Assembly: GCA_012728115.1 (NCBI GenBank)
Contig: JAAYFS010000016.1
Coordinates: 1 to 43,528, forward strand
Direction: 5' to 3'
Length of the DNA stretch: 43,528 nucleotides
From: Bacillota bacterium
GTDB taxonomy: Bacteria > Bacillota > Limnochordia > Darwinibacteriales > JAAYFS01
The notes below the pieces were generated by a model. That model had not been told where the DNA came from. It searched no databases and saw nothing but the letters and a program-made list of their open reading frames with translations. Made by a program: the position numbers and the translations under genes. This document shows, one piece after another, positions 16,995-25,596 of this stretch (within the stretch, counting starts at the first letter, position 1; every line of letters starts with the position of its first letter).

Positions 16995-18779
16995 CTAGAC
17001 TGCTTCTACCAAGTACTTGTATTGCACGTTATAAAGGTCGTGATAGAGTCCTTTCTTCGCAATTAATTGTTCATGGGTTCCGATTTCGACGATTTCACCG
17101 TTATCGATAACCATAATTCGATCCGCATTCCGAATTGTTGAGAGTCGATGGGCGATTACGAATGAGGTTCTATTCTGGAGAATTCTGTCAATCGCTTTTT
17201 GCAATAACACTTCGGTGTTAGTATCAACGCTCGCGGTGGCTTCATCGAGGATCAATATCTTTGGGTTAGCAAGTAGGGTTCGAGCAAAGCATACTAACTG
17301 GCGCTGTCCTACCGATAAGCGTGAACCTCTTTCTTGGACATCAGTGTAATAACCATTTTCCATCTTGGTGATAAAATCATGAGCATAAACTGCTTTAGCA
17401 ACATCTCTTACTTCTTCTTCGGTAGCCCCAGGTTTACTATAACGGATATTATCCATGATCGTACCAGAGAAGATAAATGGATCCTGAAGCATTATTCCTA
17501 TATTTTCTCTGAGCGATTCCAAGGTAACGTACTTAATATCTTGGTTATCGATCAATACTTGCCCTTCATTAGGGTCATAAAAACGGGCTAAAAGGTTTAT
17601 AATTGTGGTCTTTCCCGAACCAGTTGGTCCTACTATCGCAATTGTTTCACCTGGTTTAACCGTGAAATTTATATCTTTAAGCACTTGTTTCTTGCCATCG
17701 TATGAGAAGTTAATGTTCTTAAACTCCACCTTGCCTTTTACGTTCGTTAGCGATCTAGCTTCTGGTTCATTTACGATCTCGGCTTTTGTGTCAAGGAGTT
17801 CAAAAATTCGTTCAGAAGAAGCCATTGCAACTAACAGTTGATTATAGAAGTTACTCAACATTATTACTGGATGCCAAAAGCGCCTTAGATAGATCGTAAA
17901 GGAGATTAGCACTCCGATTTTGACTCCATCGATTTGAAGAAGGCGAGCGCCATACCAGAAGATAATGATATTTCCTATGGTGGAGATTAATTCGATCGAT
18001 GGATGGAACGCGGAGTTAATTCTGATCGCTCTCATCCATGATGTAAATACGTCATCTAGGACACCGCGAAAGATTCGGATGTTTTCATTTTGCCGGACAT
18101 AGGCTTGAATTACTCGGATTCCAGCAATATTTTCGTGAATATAAGCGTTAAGATTCGAGAGTTTCCGTCGAACTTGGCGCCATTCTCGTCTAATCGCATT
18201 TCTAGTTAAAAAGATCAAGACCATAAACAAAGGAACAGTAGTTAATGTGACCGCAGCGAGCTGAGGATGGATTGCAAACATTAATACTGCTGCTACCACT
18301 AGCATCGACATTTCGGTAATAACATTAACAATACCGTTAGTGAACAAACGGTTTAAACTATTGATGTCGTTAACGATCCTGGTCATTATTTTTCCTGCTG
18401 GGTTGTTGCCGAAGTAGTTGTAGGACAAGGTTTGAGTGTGGTTAAACACATCTCGCCTTAAGTCTAGTAGAGCAAGCTGACCAACTCGGTTAGCAATGGC
18501 AATTTTATATCTTGTTGTAATGTATCCGATACCAATGGCGATGACATAAACGATCGACATTATTAGAATTCCTCGGAAATTTCCATTTGGGACGTATTCG
18601 TCGATTGCGATTTGAATGAAATATGGACCGATTAATTCAATCATAGTTGCTGTAAACATTAGAGTGATGGTTAGTATAATGTATTTCATATAGGGACGCA
18701 GGTACTTAGCAAGTCTTTTCAACTGACTGGTGTTTAGGGCAGCGGTTACGGCTTCGTCGGTTTGATAAGTATTTCTCAT
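16995..18779 (-). CDS. ABC exporter half-transporter, subunit with consensus Walker B
   Basis: A 594-residue half-transporter: six transmembrane helices (about 30-320) of the exporter (type IV) fold, then a nucleotide-binding domain with Walker A GPTGSGKTT, Q-loop IMLQDPFIFSG, signature LSVGQRQ (deviating from LSGGQ), Walker B ILILDEATASVD with the catalytic Glu, and H-loop AHRLST. Its ATG overlaps the stop of the upstream partner by 4 bp (ATGA), so the two are co-translated. Together they form a heterodimeric exporter like BmrCD, LmrCD or TM287/288. The substrate may be a drug, peptide or lipid; unknown. Confidence 0.92.
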   Translation of the reverse strand: MRNTYQTDEAVTAALNTSQLKRLAKYLRPYMKYIILTITLMFTATMIELIGPYFIQIAIDEYVPNGNFRGILIMSIVYVIAIGIGYITTRYKIAIANRVGQLALLDLRRDVFNHTQTLSYNYFGNNPAGKIMTRIVNDINSLNRLFTNGIVNVITEMSMLVVAAVLMFAIHPQLAAVTLTTVPLFMVLIFLTRNAIRREWRQVRRKLSNLNAYIHENIAGIRVIQAYVRQNENIRIFRGVLDDVFTSWMRAIRINSAFHPSIELISTIGNIIIFWYGARLLQIDGVKIGVLISFTIYLRRFWHPVIMLSNFYNQLLVAMASSERIFELLDTKAEIVNEPEARSLTNVKGKVEFKNINFSYDGKKQVLKDINFTVKPGETIAIVGPTGSGKTTIINLLARFYDPNEGQVLIDNQDIKYVTLESLRENIGIMLQDPFIFSGTIMDNIRYSKPGATEEEVRDVAKAVYAHDFITKMENGYYTDVQERGSRLSVGQRQLVCFARTLLANPKILILDEATASVDTNTEVLLQKAIDRILQNRTSFVIAHRLSTIRNADRIMVIDNGEIVEIGTHEQLIAKKGLYHDLYNVQYKYLVEAV

Positions 18780-20557
18780 TGCTCCATCAGACCTCCTTGT
18801 GCGGTTTTTTGTTCCTGATCATTATCAAAATAACTGTAATAGTCTCGGTATTGTTGGAGAACAGTTTTATAGTATCTTCCACGTAATTTCATTAGTTCTT
18901 GATGCGTACCGCGTTCCACAATCGCACCGTTTTCTAGGAAAATGATTTCGTCAGCATCTTTAACCGTTGAAATTCTGTGGGCGACGATTAACGTGGTGCG
19001 ACCTGGCATAATTTCTTTCAAAGTTTGTTGAATAGCGTGTTCAGTTTCCATATCAACACTTGATGTCGCATCATCGAGAACAAGGATCTGCGGATCACTA
19101 AGAATTGCTCGAGCGATAGAGATCCGTTGACGTTGACCACCTGACAGTCCAATTCCGCGCTCTCCAATAACTGTTTCATATTTATCTGGAGTAGCCATTA
19201 TAAAATCGTGTGCATCAGCAATTTTAGCAGCATGTTCTATTTCATCCATAGTTGCGTTAGGATTAGCGAACGCAATGTTGTTGGCAATAGTATCAGAGAA
19301 AAGGAAAGTATCTTGCATAATGATTCCGATATTCTTACGTAAGGCATCCAGTTTATAATCCTTAACATTAACTCCGTCAATCGTTATTTCACCTTGATCG
19401 ACATCATAAAAGCGAGCGAGCAGATTAATGATCGTAGATTTGCCAGAACCAGTATCTCCCATAATAGCTGTTACAGTACCTGGTCTTAACTCCAGATTAA
19501 TATTTCGTAATACGGGCTCTTTTTCATAAGTAAACCAAACGTTATTGAATTTCACGTGTCCGTTGAACTTTTGAATGGTTGCTGGAATTTCAGGATCCTT
19601 AATTGCAGGTTCTTCATCAAGTAGTTCAAACACCTTTTCCATTGATGCAATTGCGTTTTCCACTTGGTTGACTAATCCGTTTAGGCTATTGATGGGTCCA
19701 TTAAGTTGAAGTAAATAAGCATTAAACGCAACTAACGTTCCTACAGTCATGCCATGATTAATAATTAAATAGCCACCAACAAAGATAATCACTGTTAAAC
19801 CTACACCATTAATAAATCTACCAAAAGGTACATATTTCGCCCTGATATCAGCCGCTTTAATATGCCTATCGGTATACTCTTGAGCAACCTCAGTAAATTG
19901 TTCAATCTCGGTTTCTTCACGCCCAAAAGATTTTACTACTTGAATACCAGTAATGTTCTCTTGGACTGTGGAGGTTAAGTTTTCAAAAGACTCACGGATA
20001 CTACGAAATGTGGGACGAAGATATTTGGACATTGAGCGAGTGTTAATATAAAGAAATGGGAGTACGAAGCATAGGGCGATGGTAAGTGGAATGTTTAAGT
20101 AGAACATCATACTGAAAGTAACAATTAGGGTAACAATTGATTCAAATAGTTGGACAAGACCAGAGTTTAATACATGCTGGATGGAATTTAGGTCACCAAC
20201 GATTCTGTTCATTAGTAATCCAGTTCTCTGTTTATCAAAGAACTTAAAAGATTGAGATTGAATCTTGGCGAATAAATCACGACGAATATCATACACCACT
20301 CGTTGGGAAGTGTACTCGTAGATATATAGTCTGCTATAAATAAGGATGAGTCTTAGAAAAGCTAGAACAAGTAGGAGAGTTATTAAGGGTCCGAGTTTGT
20401 CAAATTGCTGCGCTTGGAGAACGTCGTCTACGATCGTTCGAGTTACAATTGGTAGTACAACTCCAGTACCAATAGATCCAAGAGCGATAACCAGCCCTAA
20501 TACGTTGAGTGGAAGGTAGGGTCGTGAGTATTCAAAAAGTTTTTTAAAGTAATGCAT
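18776..20557 (-). CDS. ABC exporter half-transporter, subunit with degenerate Walker B
   Basis: 593 residues; six transmembrane helices followed by a nucleotide-binding domain with Walker A GDTGSGKST, canonical signature LSGGQRQ, Walker B ILVLDDATSSVD (Asp in place of the catalytic Glu) and H-loop AHRIST. The degenerate site of the heterodimer would be built from this subunit's Walker motifs and the partner's LSVGQ signature, as in other asymmetric exporters. The ATG at 20557 is 9 bp after AGGAG; an in-frame ATG at 20566 directly abuts the SD. It lies about 20 bp after the LacI-family gene and should be in one operon with it. Confidence 0.92.
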   Translation of the reverse strand: MHYFKKLFEYSRPYLPLNVLGLVIALGSIGTGVVLPIVTRTIVDDVLQAQQFDKLGPLITLLLVLAFLRLILIYSRLYIYEYTSQRVVYDIRRDLFAKIQSQSFKFFDKQRTGLLMNRIVGDLNSIQHVLNSGLVQLFESIVTLIVTFSMMFYLNIPLTIALCFVLPFLYINTRSMSKYLRPTFRSIRESFENLTSTVQENITGIQVVKSFGREETEIEQFTEVAQEYTDRHIKAADIRAKYVPFGRFINGVGLTVIIFVGGYLIINHGMTVGTLVAFNAYLLQLNGPINSLNGLVNQVENAIASMEKVFELLDEEPAIKDPEIPATIQKFNGHVKFNNVWFTYEKEPVLRNINLELRPGTVTAIMGDTGSGKSTIINLLARFYDVDQGEITIDGVNVKDYKLDALRKNIGIIMQDTFLFSDTIANNIAFANPNATMDEIEHAAKIADAHDFIMATPDKYETVIGERGIGLSGGQRQRISIARAILSDPQILVLDDATSSVDMETEHAIQQTLKEIMPGRTTLIVAHRISTVKDADEIIFLENGAIVERGTHQELMKLRGRYYKTVLQQYRDYYSYFDNDQEQKTAQGGLMEQ

Positions 20558-20578
20558 GCTGATCATCTCCTAACACAT

Positions 20579-21577
20579 TTATGGTTTTTTAATTGCTGCA
20601 ACTGATTGCCTTTCCACAAGAACAGTATCGATGCAAGCAATCTGATATGGTAGAGGTTCATCGGCGTTGATTCTATTTAGCAACATCTTAACTACAGTAT
20701 GGCAAGCGAAATCGATGTTTAGATCAAAGGTGGTAAGTGATGGCGTGGCAATCTGTGCCATATCAGAATTTCCTAATCCGATCACAGATACTTGTTCAGG
20801 AACTCTAATCTTTAGTTCATATAAAATTTGTACCACCTTTAAGGCACATCGATCAGATTCGCAGAGAAAAGCTGTTGGCAAATTGTTTTCTTGAGCGAGG
20901 CGGGGAATAACTTCCGTGATTTGATCGCGATGATGGATAATGTGTTCTTCGTAAACCTCTAAGGATCGTTGCTCGAGTGCTGTGCGGTATCCGAGGTATC
21001 TTTGTGGATTTGCAAAAACTCCTTCAACACCAATAAAACCAATTTTTGTATGTCCTTTTTCGATCAAATATTTAGCTCCTCGGTAGCCAGCTTTATTAAA
21101 ATCGTAATAGACATGATCACAATCAGTGTTGTAACAATAATTGTTAAACACAACGATATTGTCCACTTGTTTGTTTACGATTTTGGCATAATCATCGGAG
21201 AAAGAGCCAAGGAGAATCGCACCATCAAAACATTGTTTTGAAAGATTGTACGGAAGGACAAGCTTGTCGTGGCTCTCCTGGTCTACAAATTCCATCGTAA
21301 ATTGCGCATTACATTCGCGAATATACTTCTCGATCCCCTGGACCTTATAACTAAAATTACTGTTATCCTCGACATAACGTCGCCGAACGAGTAATAGAAC
21401 GTTAATTTTATCGTTGCATTTTGGTTTTCTATAACCTAATTCTTGCGCTTTTGCTTTTATAATTTGTCTCAACTCATCACTGACACCTGGCCGATTGGAT
21501 AAGGCTCGGCTAACAGTAATGGGGGAAACATTGAGTATTTCGGCGATAGTTGCGATAGTTACTTTTCCTTTTCCCAA
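20579..21577 (-). CDS. LacI/GalR-family transcription regulator
   Basis: About 332 residues. The N-terminal helix-turn-helix and hinge are visible (VTIATIAEILNVSPITVSRALSNRPGVSDE and AQELGYR), followed by a periplasmic-binding-like sensor domain (about 60-330) with the SVIGLGNSDMAQ and PSLTTFDLN motifs. The TTG at 21577 is 6 bp after AGGAGGT; GTG 21583 abuts the SD. LacI regulators usually sense sugars or nucleosides and control catabolic operons; here the gene heads an exporter operon and faces the D-amino-acid lyase/GGT operon. CG-centred palindromes in the shared intergenic region are likely its operators. Confidence 0.9.
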   Translation of the reverse strand: MGKGKVTIATIAEILNVSPITVSRALSNRPGVSDELRQIIKAKAQELGYRKPKCNDKINVLLLVRRRYVEDNSNFSYKVQGIEKYIRECNAQFTMEFVDQESHDKLVLPYNLSKQCFDGAILLGSFSDDYAKIVNKQVDNIVVFNNYCYNTDCDHVYYDFNKAGYRGAKYLIEKGHTKIGFIGVEGVFANPQRYLGYRTALEQRSLEVYEEHIIHHRDQITEVIPRLAQENNLPTAFLCESDRCALKVVQILYELKIRVPEQVSVIGLGNSDMAQIATPSLTTFDLNIDFACHTVVKMLLNRINADEPLPYQIACIDTVLVERQSVAAIKKP

Positions 21578-21592
21578 ATTCACACCTCCTTC

Positions 21593-21676
21593 TTTTACCG
21601 TTATTTACATTATATTAATTTAGCGGTACAAAATCAACTTTTAACGTTAAAATCAACAAAAGTTTATCGTTATAAA
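21593..21676. promoter_or_regulatory. Three LacI-type operator-like palindromes
   Basis: TTTTACCGTTATTT (21593-21606), TTTTAACGTTAAAA (about 21638-21652, perfect) and TTTATCGTTATAAA (21663-21676) each centre on CG, the typical centre of LacI/GalR operators. The centres are at about 21599, 21645 and 21668, that is 46 and 23 bp apart. The first lies over the predicted start point of the LacI-gene promoter and the second just upstream of its -35, so autoregulation is likely and control of the divergent operon is possible. Confidence 0.6.
21609..21637 (-). promoter_or_regulatory. Sigma-A promoter of the regulator-exporter operon
   Basis: On the minus strand TTGATT (21632-21637), a 17-bp spacer and TATAAT (21609-21614) form a good promoter whose start falls about 25 bp upstream of the TTG of the LacI-family gene. 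It is flanked by operator-like palindromes. Confidence 0.7.
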
Positions 21677-21750
21677 ATACGAAGGATTTGTGAGGTGATG
21701 AATTGAATTCATTAAGTAATTGATAAAAATTGGGAGAAGGAGTGTTGTCT

Positions 21751-22827
21751 GTGGATATATTTGATTTACCAACACCCTCGATCTTAGTGGATTTAGACAT
21801 TCTCCAAAGAAATATTCATTCAATGCAGCAACGAGCAAATGAAGCTTCGGTAAAGCTAAGACCTCATGTAAAGACTCATAAGTCAAAAAAGATTTTGCAA
21901 ATGCAGTTGGAAGCGGGAGCACACGGAATAACTTGCGCCAAAGTTAGTGAAGCAGAAACGATGGTGGGAGAGGCAAAGGATATTTTGATTGCTTATCCAA
22001 TTATCGGGGATGAGCAGCTAGGGCGAGCAGTAGCGTTAATGCAACGAAGTAGAATTATCCTCGCGTTTGATAGTATTTATGGAGCAGAAAAAATCAATGA
22101 ATTTGCTCGCGAGAATAATAGAATAATTAATTTATACATTATCATTAATACAGGTGGAGATCGGGATGGCGTTAAACCTGGTGGGGAAGCGCTTGAGTTA
22201 GCGATGGCAACAAAGGAATATAGAAATATCAATATAGTAGGAATCATGACTCATGAGGGACATTTGTACTCAACCGAAAAAGTGCGTCTTCAAAGCGAGA
22301 TGAAGAATGTGTACCAAGCGATGCTTAGCACTGGCGAACTACTCCGAAAGAATGGTTTTGATATAGAGGAAATCAGTACGGGTTCGACACCAGGATGTTT
22401 ATCTGGGATTGTAGCAGAAGGAATCACGGAATGGCGCCCAGGAACGTATGTTTTTAATGATATTCAAGAGAGTATGTTGGTCACCTCGGTCGAAAATTGT
22501 GCCTTGACTGTTCTAGCAACAGTGGTTGGCCAACCTACCGATACGCGCTACATCTTAGATGCGGGTTCTAAAACGTTAACAGTTACTGATCATCCAGAAA
22601 TAGGCTATGGGCTGATAAAATCCGCTCCGAATGCTAAAATCGAAAAGCTGAGCGAGGAACATGCTGTTGTTCATGCACCGAAGGATAGCCTTTGTATCGG
22701 ACAAAAGATAGAAATCATTCCTAATCATGTTTGTCCCGTAGTAAATCTTACGGATTATTTTTATGTGGTTAAAAATAAGACAGTTATAGACCAGTGGCGG
22801 GTTGATGCCCGTGGGAAAGTGGTCTAA
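21751..22827 (+). CDS. D-threonine aldolase / D-serine dehydratase-like PLP enzyme
   Basis: 358-residue fold-type III (alanine-racemase-like) PLP enzyme. Seen: PTPSILVDLDILQRNI at the start, the PLP lysine in RPHVKTHKS (Lys41), MTHEGH, STGSTPG (phosphate binding) and near the C-terminus PNHVCPVVNL, whose His and Cys are the metal ligands of the D-threonine aldolase/DSD group. It cleaves D-beta-hydroxy-amino acids or deaminates D-serine; which one cannot be told. The GTG at 21751 is 8 bp after AAGGAG; upstream TTG codons overlap the SD. It lies 26 bp before the GGT gene, so they form an operon divergent from the LacI-family gene. Confidence 0.85.
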   Translation: MDIFDLPTPSILVDLDILQRNIHSMQQRANEASVKLRPHVKTHKSKKILQMQLEAGAHGITCAKVSEAETMVGEAKDILIAYPIIGDEQLGRAVALMQRSRIILAFDSIYGAEKINEFARENNRIINLYIIINTGGDRDGVKPGGEALELAMATKEYRNINIVGIMTHEGHLYSTEKVRLQSEMKNVYQAMLSTGELLRKNGFDIEEISTGSTPGCLSGIVAEGITEWRPGTYVFNDIQESMLVTSVENCALTVLATVVGQPTDTRYILDAGSKTLTVTDHPEIGYGLIKSAPNAKIEKLSEEHAVVHAPKDSLCIGQKIEIIPNHVCPVVNLTDYFYVVKNKTVIDQWRVDARGKVV

Positions 22828-22853
22828 TTAATTAAAGAAAGGGAGAATAAATC

Positions 22854-24461
22854 ATGAAATTTGATCCACTGTACAATCCTTATCCCTCATCACGACAGGT
22901 TGTTTATGCGAGTAACGGAATGGTCGCAACATCTCAACCACTAGCGGCTCAAGTTGGTCTGGATGTTCTAAAAAGAGGAGGAAATGCTATCGATGCTGCT
23001 GTAGCAACCGCGGCAGCTTTAACAGTTCTTGAACCTACCTCCAATGGAATCGGAGGAGATGCTTTTGCTCTTATTTGGACAAATGGCAAGCTATATGGGT
23101 TGAATAGTAGTGGGTTTTCACCAGCGAAAATTTCAATTGAAGCGGTTAAAGCTAGAGGACATGAGAAGATGCCTGTTGTCGGTTGGGAATCTATAACAGT
23201 ACCAGGAGTTCCTGCTGCATGGGCTGAGTTAACGAAAAAATTCGGGAAAATGCCTATGGTGGAAACATTAAAAGGTGCAATAGATTATGCCGATAAAGGA
23301 TACCCGATTTCTCCGATACTTTCAACGCTTTGGCAAAACGCTTTTAATTACTTTAAGCGTTCAATGAAGGACGAAATGTTTAATAACTGGGCAAAAGTGT
23401 TCGCTCACGAAGGACGTGCTCCGCGAGTTGGAGAGATTTGGCGATCTCCTGATCATGTTAAAACACTTCAAGAAATTGCGGAAACGAATGGTGAATCATT
23501 CTATCGAGGAAAAATTGCTGAACTGATCGCCCAAGCCTCAGCCAAAGATAATGGGTTTTTAACTGCAGATGATTTAGCTAGCTTCGTACCCGATTGGGTA
23601 GAACCGATTAAAGTGAATTATCGAGGATATGATGTATGGGAAATCCCGCCAAATGGTCAAGGGCTTGTTGCTTTAATGGCTTTAAATATCCTAAATGGTT
23701 TGGAGCTCATCGATCGGGATTCACCTGCGACATTGCATAAGCAAATTGAAGCGATCAAACTTGCTTTCGCCGATGGGCAACACTATATTACTGATCCACG
23801 GAAAATGAAAGTGGCGGTAGAAGATCTCTTGTCTGAAGCTTACGCTGCAGAAAGACGAAAGTTAATCACTGATTATGCACGTAAGCCAGAAATCGGGGAA
23901 CCCTACGGTGGAGGAACAGTATATTTAGCAACTGCTGATGGTGAGGGCAATATGGTTTCCTTTATCCAGAGTAATTACCGCGGTTTTGGTTCTGGCGTGG
24001 TTATTCCAGGTACAGGAATTGCACTTCAAAATCGAGGCGAAACATTCTCACTCGATCCAACTGAAGTAAACTGTTTAGAACCCCGAAAACGAACCTACCA
24101 TACGATAATTCCTGGCTTTTTAACAAGAGATAACGAACCTGTAGGTCCCTTCGGAGTGATGGGAGGCTTTATGCAACCCCAAGGTCATGTCCAAGTGATT
24201 TGTAATACTATCGACTTTAACCTCAACCCACAAGCGGCTTTGGATGCTCCTCGCTGGCAGTGGATCAAGGATAAGGCAGTGGAGATTGAGAATACAATGT
24301 CGCCTACAATAAGTTCTGCCTTAGCAAGAAAAGGGCACGTAATTTCTATTCCAGTTAGCCGCAACAGCTTTGGGCATGGGCAGATAATTTGGCGGGATAA
24401 ATCAGGAGTTTTAGTAGGTGGTTCCGAATCAAGAACAGATGGAACAGTAGTGGGTTATTAA
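22854..24461 (+). CDS. Gamma-glutamyltransferase family protein
   Basis: 535-residue Ntn-hydrolase precursor. The autocleavage/catalytic threonine is Thr355 in YGGGTVYLAT, giving a large (1-354) and small (355-535) subunit. Other motifs: NGMVATSQPLAAQVG at the start, RGGNAIDAAVA, EPTSNGIGGD, and the small-subunit MVSFIQSNYRGFGSG and GVMGGFMQPQGHVQV. There is no signal peptide, unlike many secreted GGTs, so it may act in the cytoplasm on gamma-glutamyl compounds such as glutathione or poly-gamma-glutamate pieces. Co-transcription with the D-amino-acid enzyme points to use of D-containing or gamma-linked peptides (inference). ATG follows AAAGGGAG. Confidence 0.9.
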   Translation: MKFDPLYNPYPSSRQVVYASNGMVATSQPLAAQVGLDVLKRGGNAIDAAVATAAALTVLEPTSNGIGGDAFALIWTNGKLYGLNSSGFSPAKISIEAVKARGHEKMPVVGWESITVPGVPAAWAELTKKFGKMPMVETLKGAIDYADKGYPISPILSTLWQNAFNYFKRSMKDEMFNNWAKVFAHEGRAPRVGEIWRSPDHVKTLQEIAETNGESFYRGKIAELIAQASAKDNGFLTADDLASFVPDWVEPIKVNYRGYDVWEIPPNGQGLVALMALNILNGLELIDRDSPATLHKQIEAIKLAFADGQHYITDPRKMKVAVEDLLSEAYAAERRKLITDYARKPEIGEPYGGGTVYLATADGEGNMVSFIQSNYRGFGSGVVIPGTGIALQNRGETFSLDPTEVNCLEPRKRTYHTIIPGFLTRDNEPVGPFGVMGGFMQPQGHVQVICNTIDFNLNPQAALDAPRWQWIKDKAVEIENTMSPTISSALARKGHVISIPVSRNSFGHGQIIWRDKSGVLVGGSESRTDGTVVGY

Positions 24462-24464
24462 TTA

Positions 24465-24493
24465 TTGACATCTCTTCAATTCTATGGTAATTT
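24465..24493 (+). promoter_or_regulatory. Sigma-A promoter upstream of the broken cysK
   Basis: TTGACA (24465-24470), a 17-bp spacer and TAATTT (24488-24493). The spacing and a perfect -35 make this convincing. It starts just after the GGT stop and drives the cysteine synthase locus. Confidence 0.6.
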
Positions 24494-24563
24494 AAAGATA
24501 ATTAAATACAAGAAATCCTATCGGAATACTAGGGATTAACCATCGAAGTGGGGAGGAAATTGA

Positions 24564-25472
24564 ATGATATATGACAATGTCTTAGAGCTTGTGGGAAATA
24601 CTCCTCTTGTTAAAGTAAATCCAAGTCTAACTAAGGGTAAGCAGATTCTTGCTAAATTAGAAATGTTCAATCCCGCAGGTAGCGTTAAGGATTGAATTGC
24701 TTAGAATATGATCGTAGCTGCTGAACGAGAAGGATTGCTAAAACCCAGGGGAACTATAATTGAACCTACTAGTGGCAACACAGGAATCGGGTTAGCAATG
24801 GTTGCAGCAGTTAAGGGTTATCATTTGATCCTTACTATGCCAGCAAGTATGAGTATTGAAAGACGGAATCTTTTAAAATCCTATGGAGCCGAGATTATCT
24901 TAACTCCAGCGGAAATGGGGATGAAAGGAGCGATTGCAAAAGCAGAAGAGTTAGTTGCAGCTAATCCTGACTATTTCATGCCCCAACAGTTCCGTAATAT
25001 TCATAACGTAGAGATCCATATCAAAACAACCGCCCAAGAAATTATTAAACAAACTGATGGAAAGATCGATGCCTTCGTTGCAGGAATTGGCACTGGTGGA
25101 ACGATCACGGGTGTTGGGCAGGTGCTCAAGGAGATGAATCCGAAGATCAAAGTATTTGCTGTTGAGCCTTTACAATCACCTGTGCTATCTGGGGGAAATG
25201 CTGGTCCACATCGAATTCAGGGAATCGGTGCAGGATTTGTGCCTGAAATTCTAAATTTAGACGTTATCGATGAGATTATTACTATCGATGATTCCGATGC
25301 TTTTGAAATGGCTAGGAAGTTGGCACAAAAAGCTGGGCTATTAGTGGGAATTTCAAGTGGAGCAGCAATGTTAGGAGCACTTAAAGCGTCCGAACAATTT
25401 AGTGAAGACCAAACAATCGTTGCTATTTTTCCTGATACAGGTGAACGTTACCTTAGTTTGTTTAGTGATTAA
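24564..25472 (+). pseudogene. cysK: Cysteine synthase with two in-frame stop codons
   Basis: O-acetylserine sulfhydrylase frame of 302 codons that is intact at both ends but interrupted by TGA (24693-24695, codon 44) and TAG (24702-24704, codon 47), directly after the PLP lysine (Lys42) in PAGSVKD. Family sequence expects an Arg (KDR) at the first and a Leu (IAL) at the second, so each stop is one or two base changes from sense. The rest shows [22 protein letters not shown] and PDTGERYLS with no frameshift. ATG follows GGGGAGG and a promoter is present. A fragment could restart at ATG 24708 but would lack the PLP lysine. It is either a very recent pseudogene or a sequencing artefact. Confidence 0.88.
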
Positions 25473-25493
25473 AGCGAAAGAAACCTTTATAAG

Positions 25494-25527
25494 CAAGTCT
25501 CCTTCAGATTTGAGGGAGACTTTTTTC
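25494..25527 (+). terminator. Intrinsic terminator after cysK
   Basis: AAGTCTCC (25495-25502) pairs with GGAGACTT (25515-25522), followed by T-rich sequence. Confidence 0.8.
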
Positions 25528-25596
25528 CTAACAGGAAAAGCCTCTCTTAAATTGAATTTATTATGGGACTGTATTTTCTGGAAGGAGAGTATTATC

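Noticed and set aside
16995-24461. A mobile element or phage around the exporter and lyase genes
   Set aside because: No transposase, integrase, terminal repeats or change of base composition was seen.
24693-24704. TGA and TAG in cysK as recoding (selenocysteine, pyrrolysine or reassigned codons)
   Set aside because: Other genes in the window end in TGA and TAG normally, the family has Arg and Leu at these places, and no SECIS-like hairpin is evident after the TGA.
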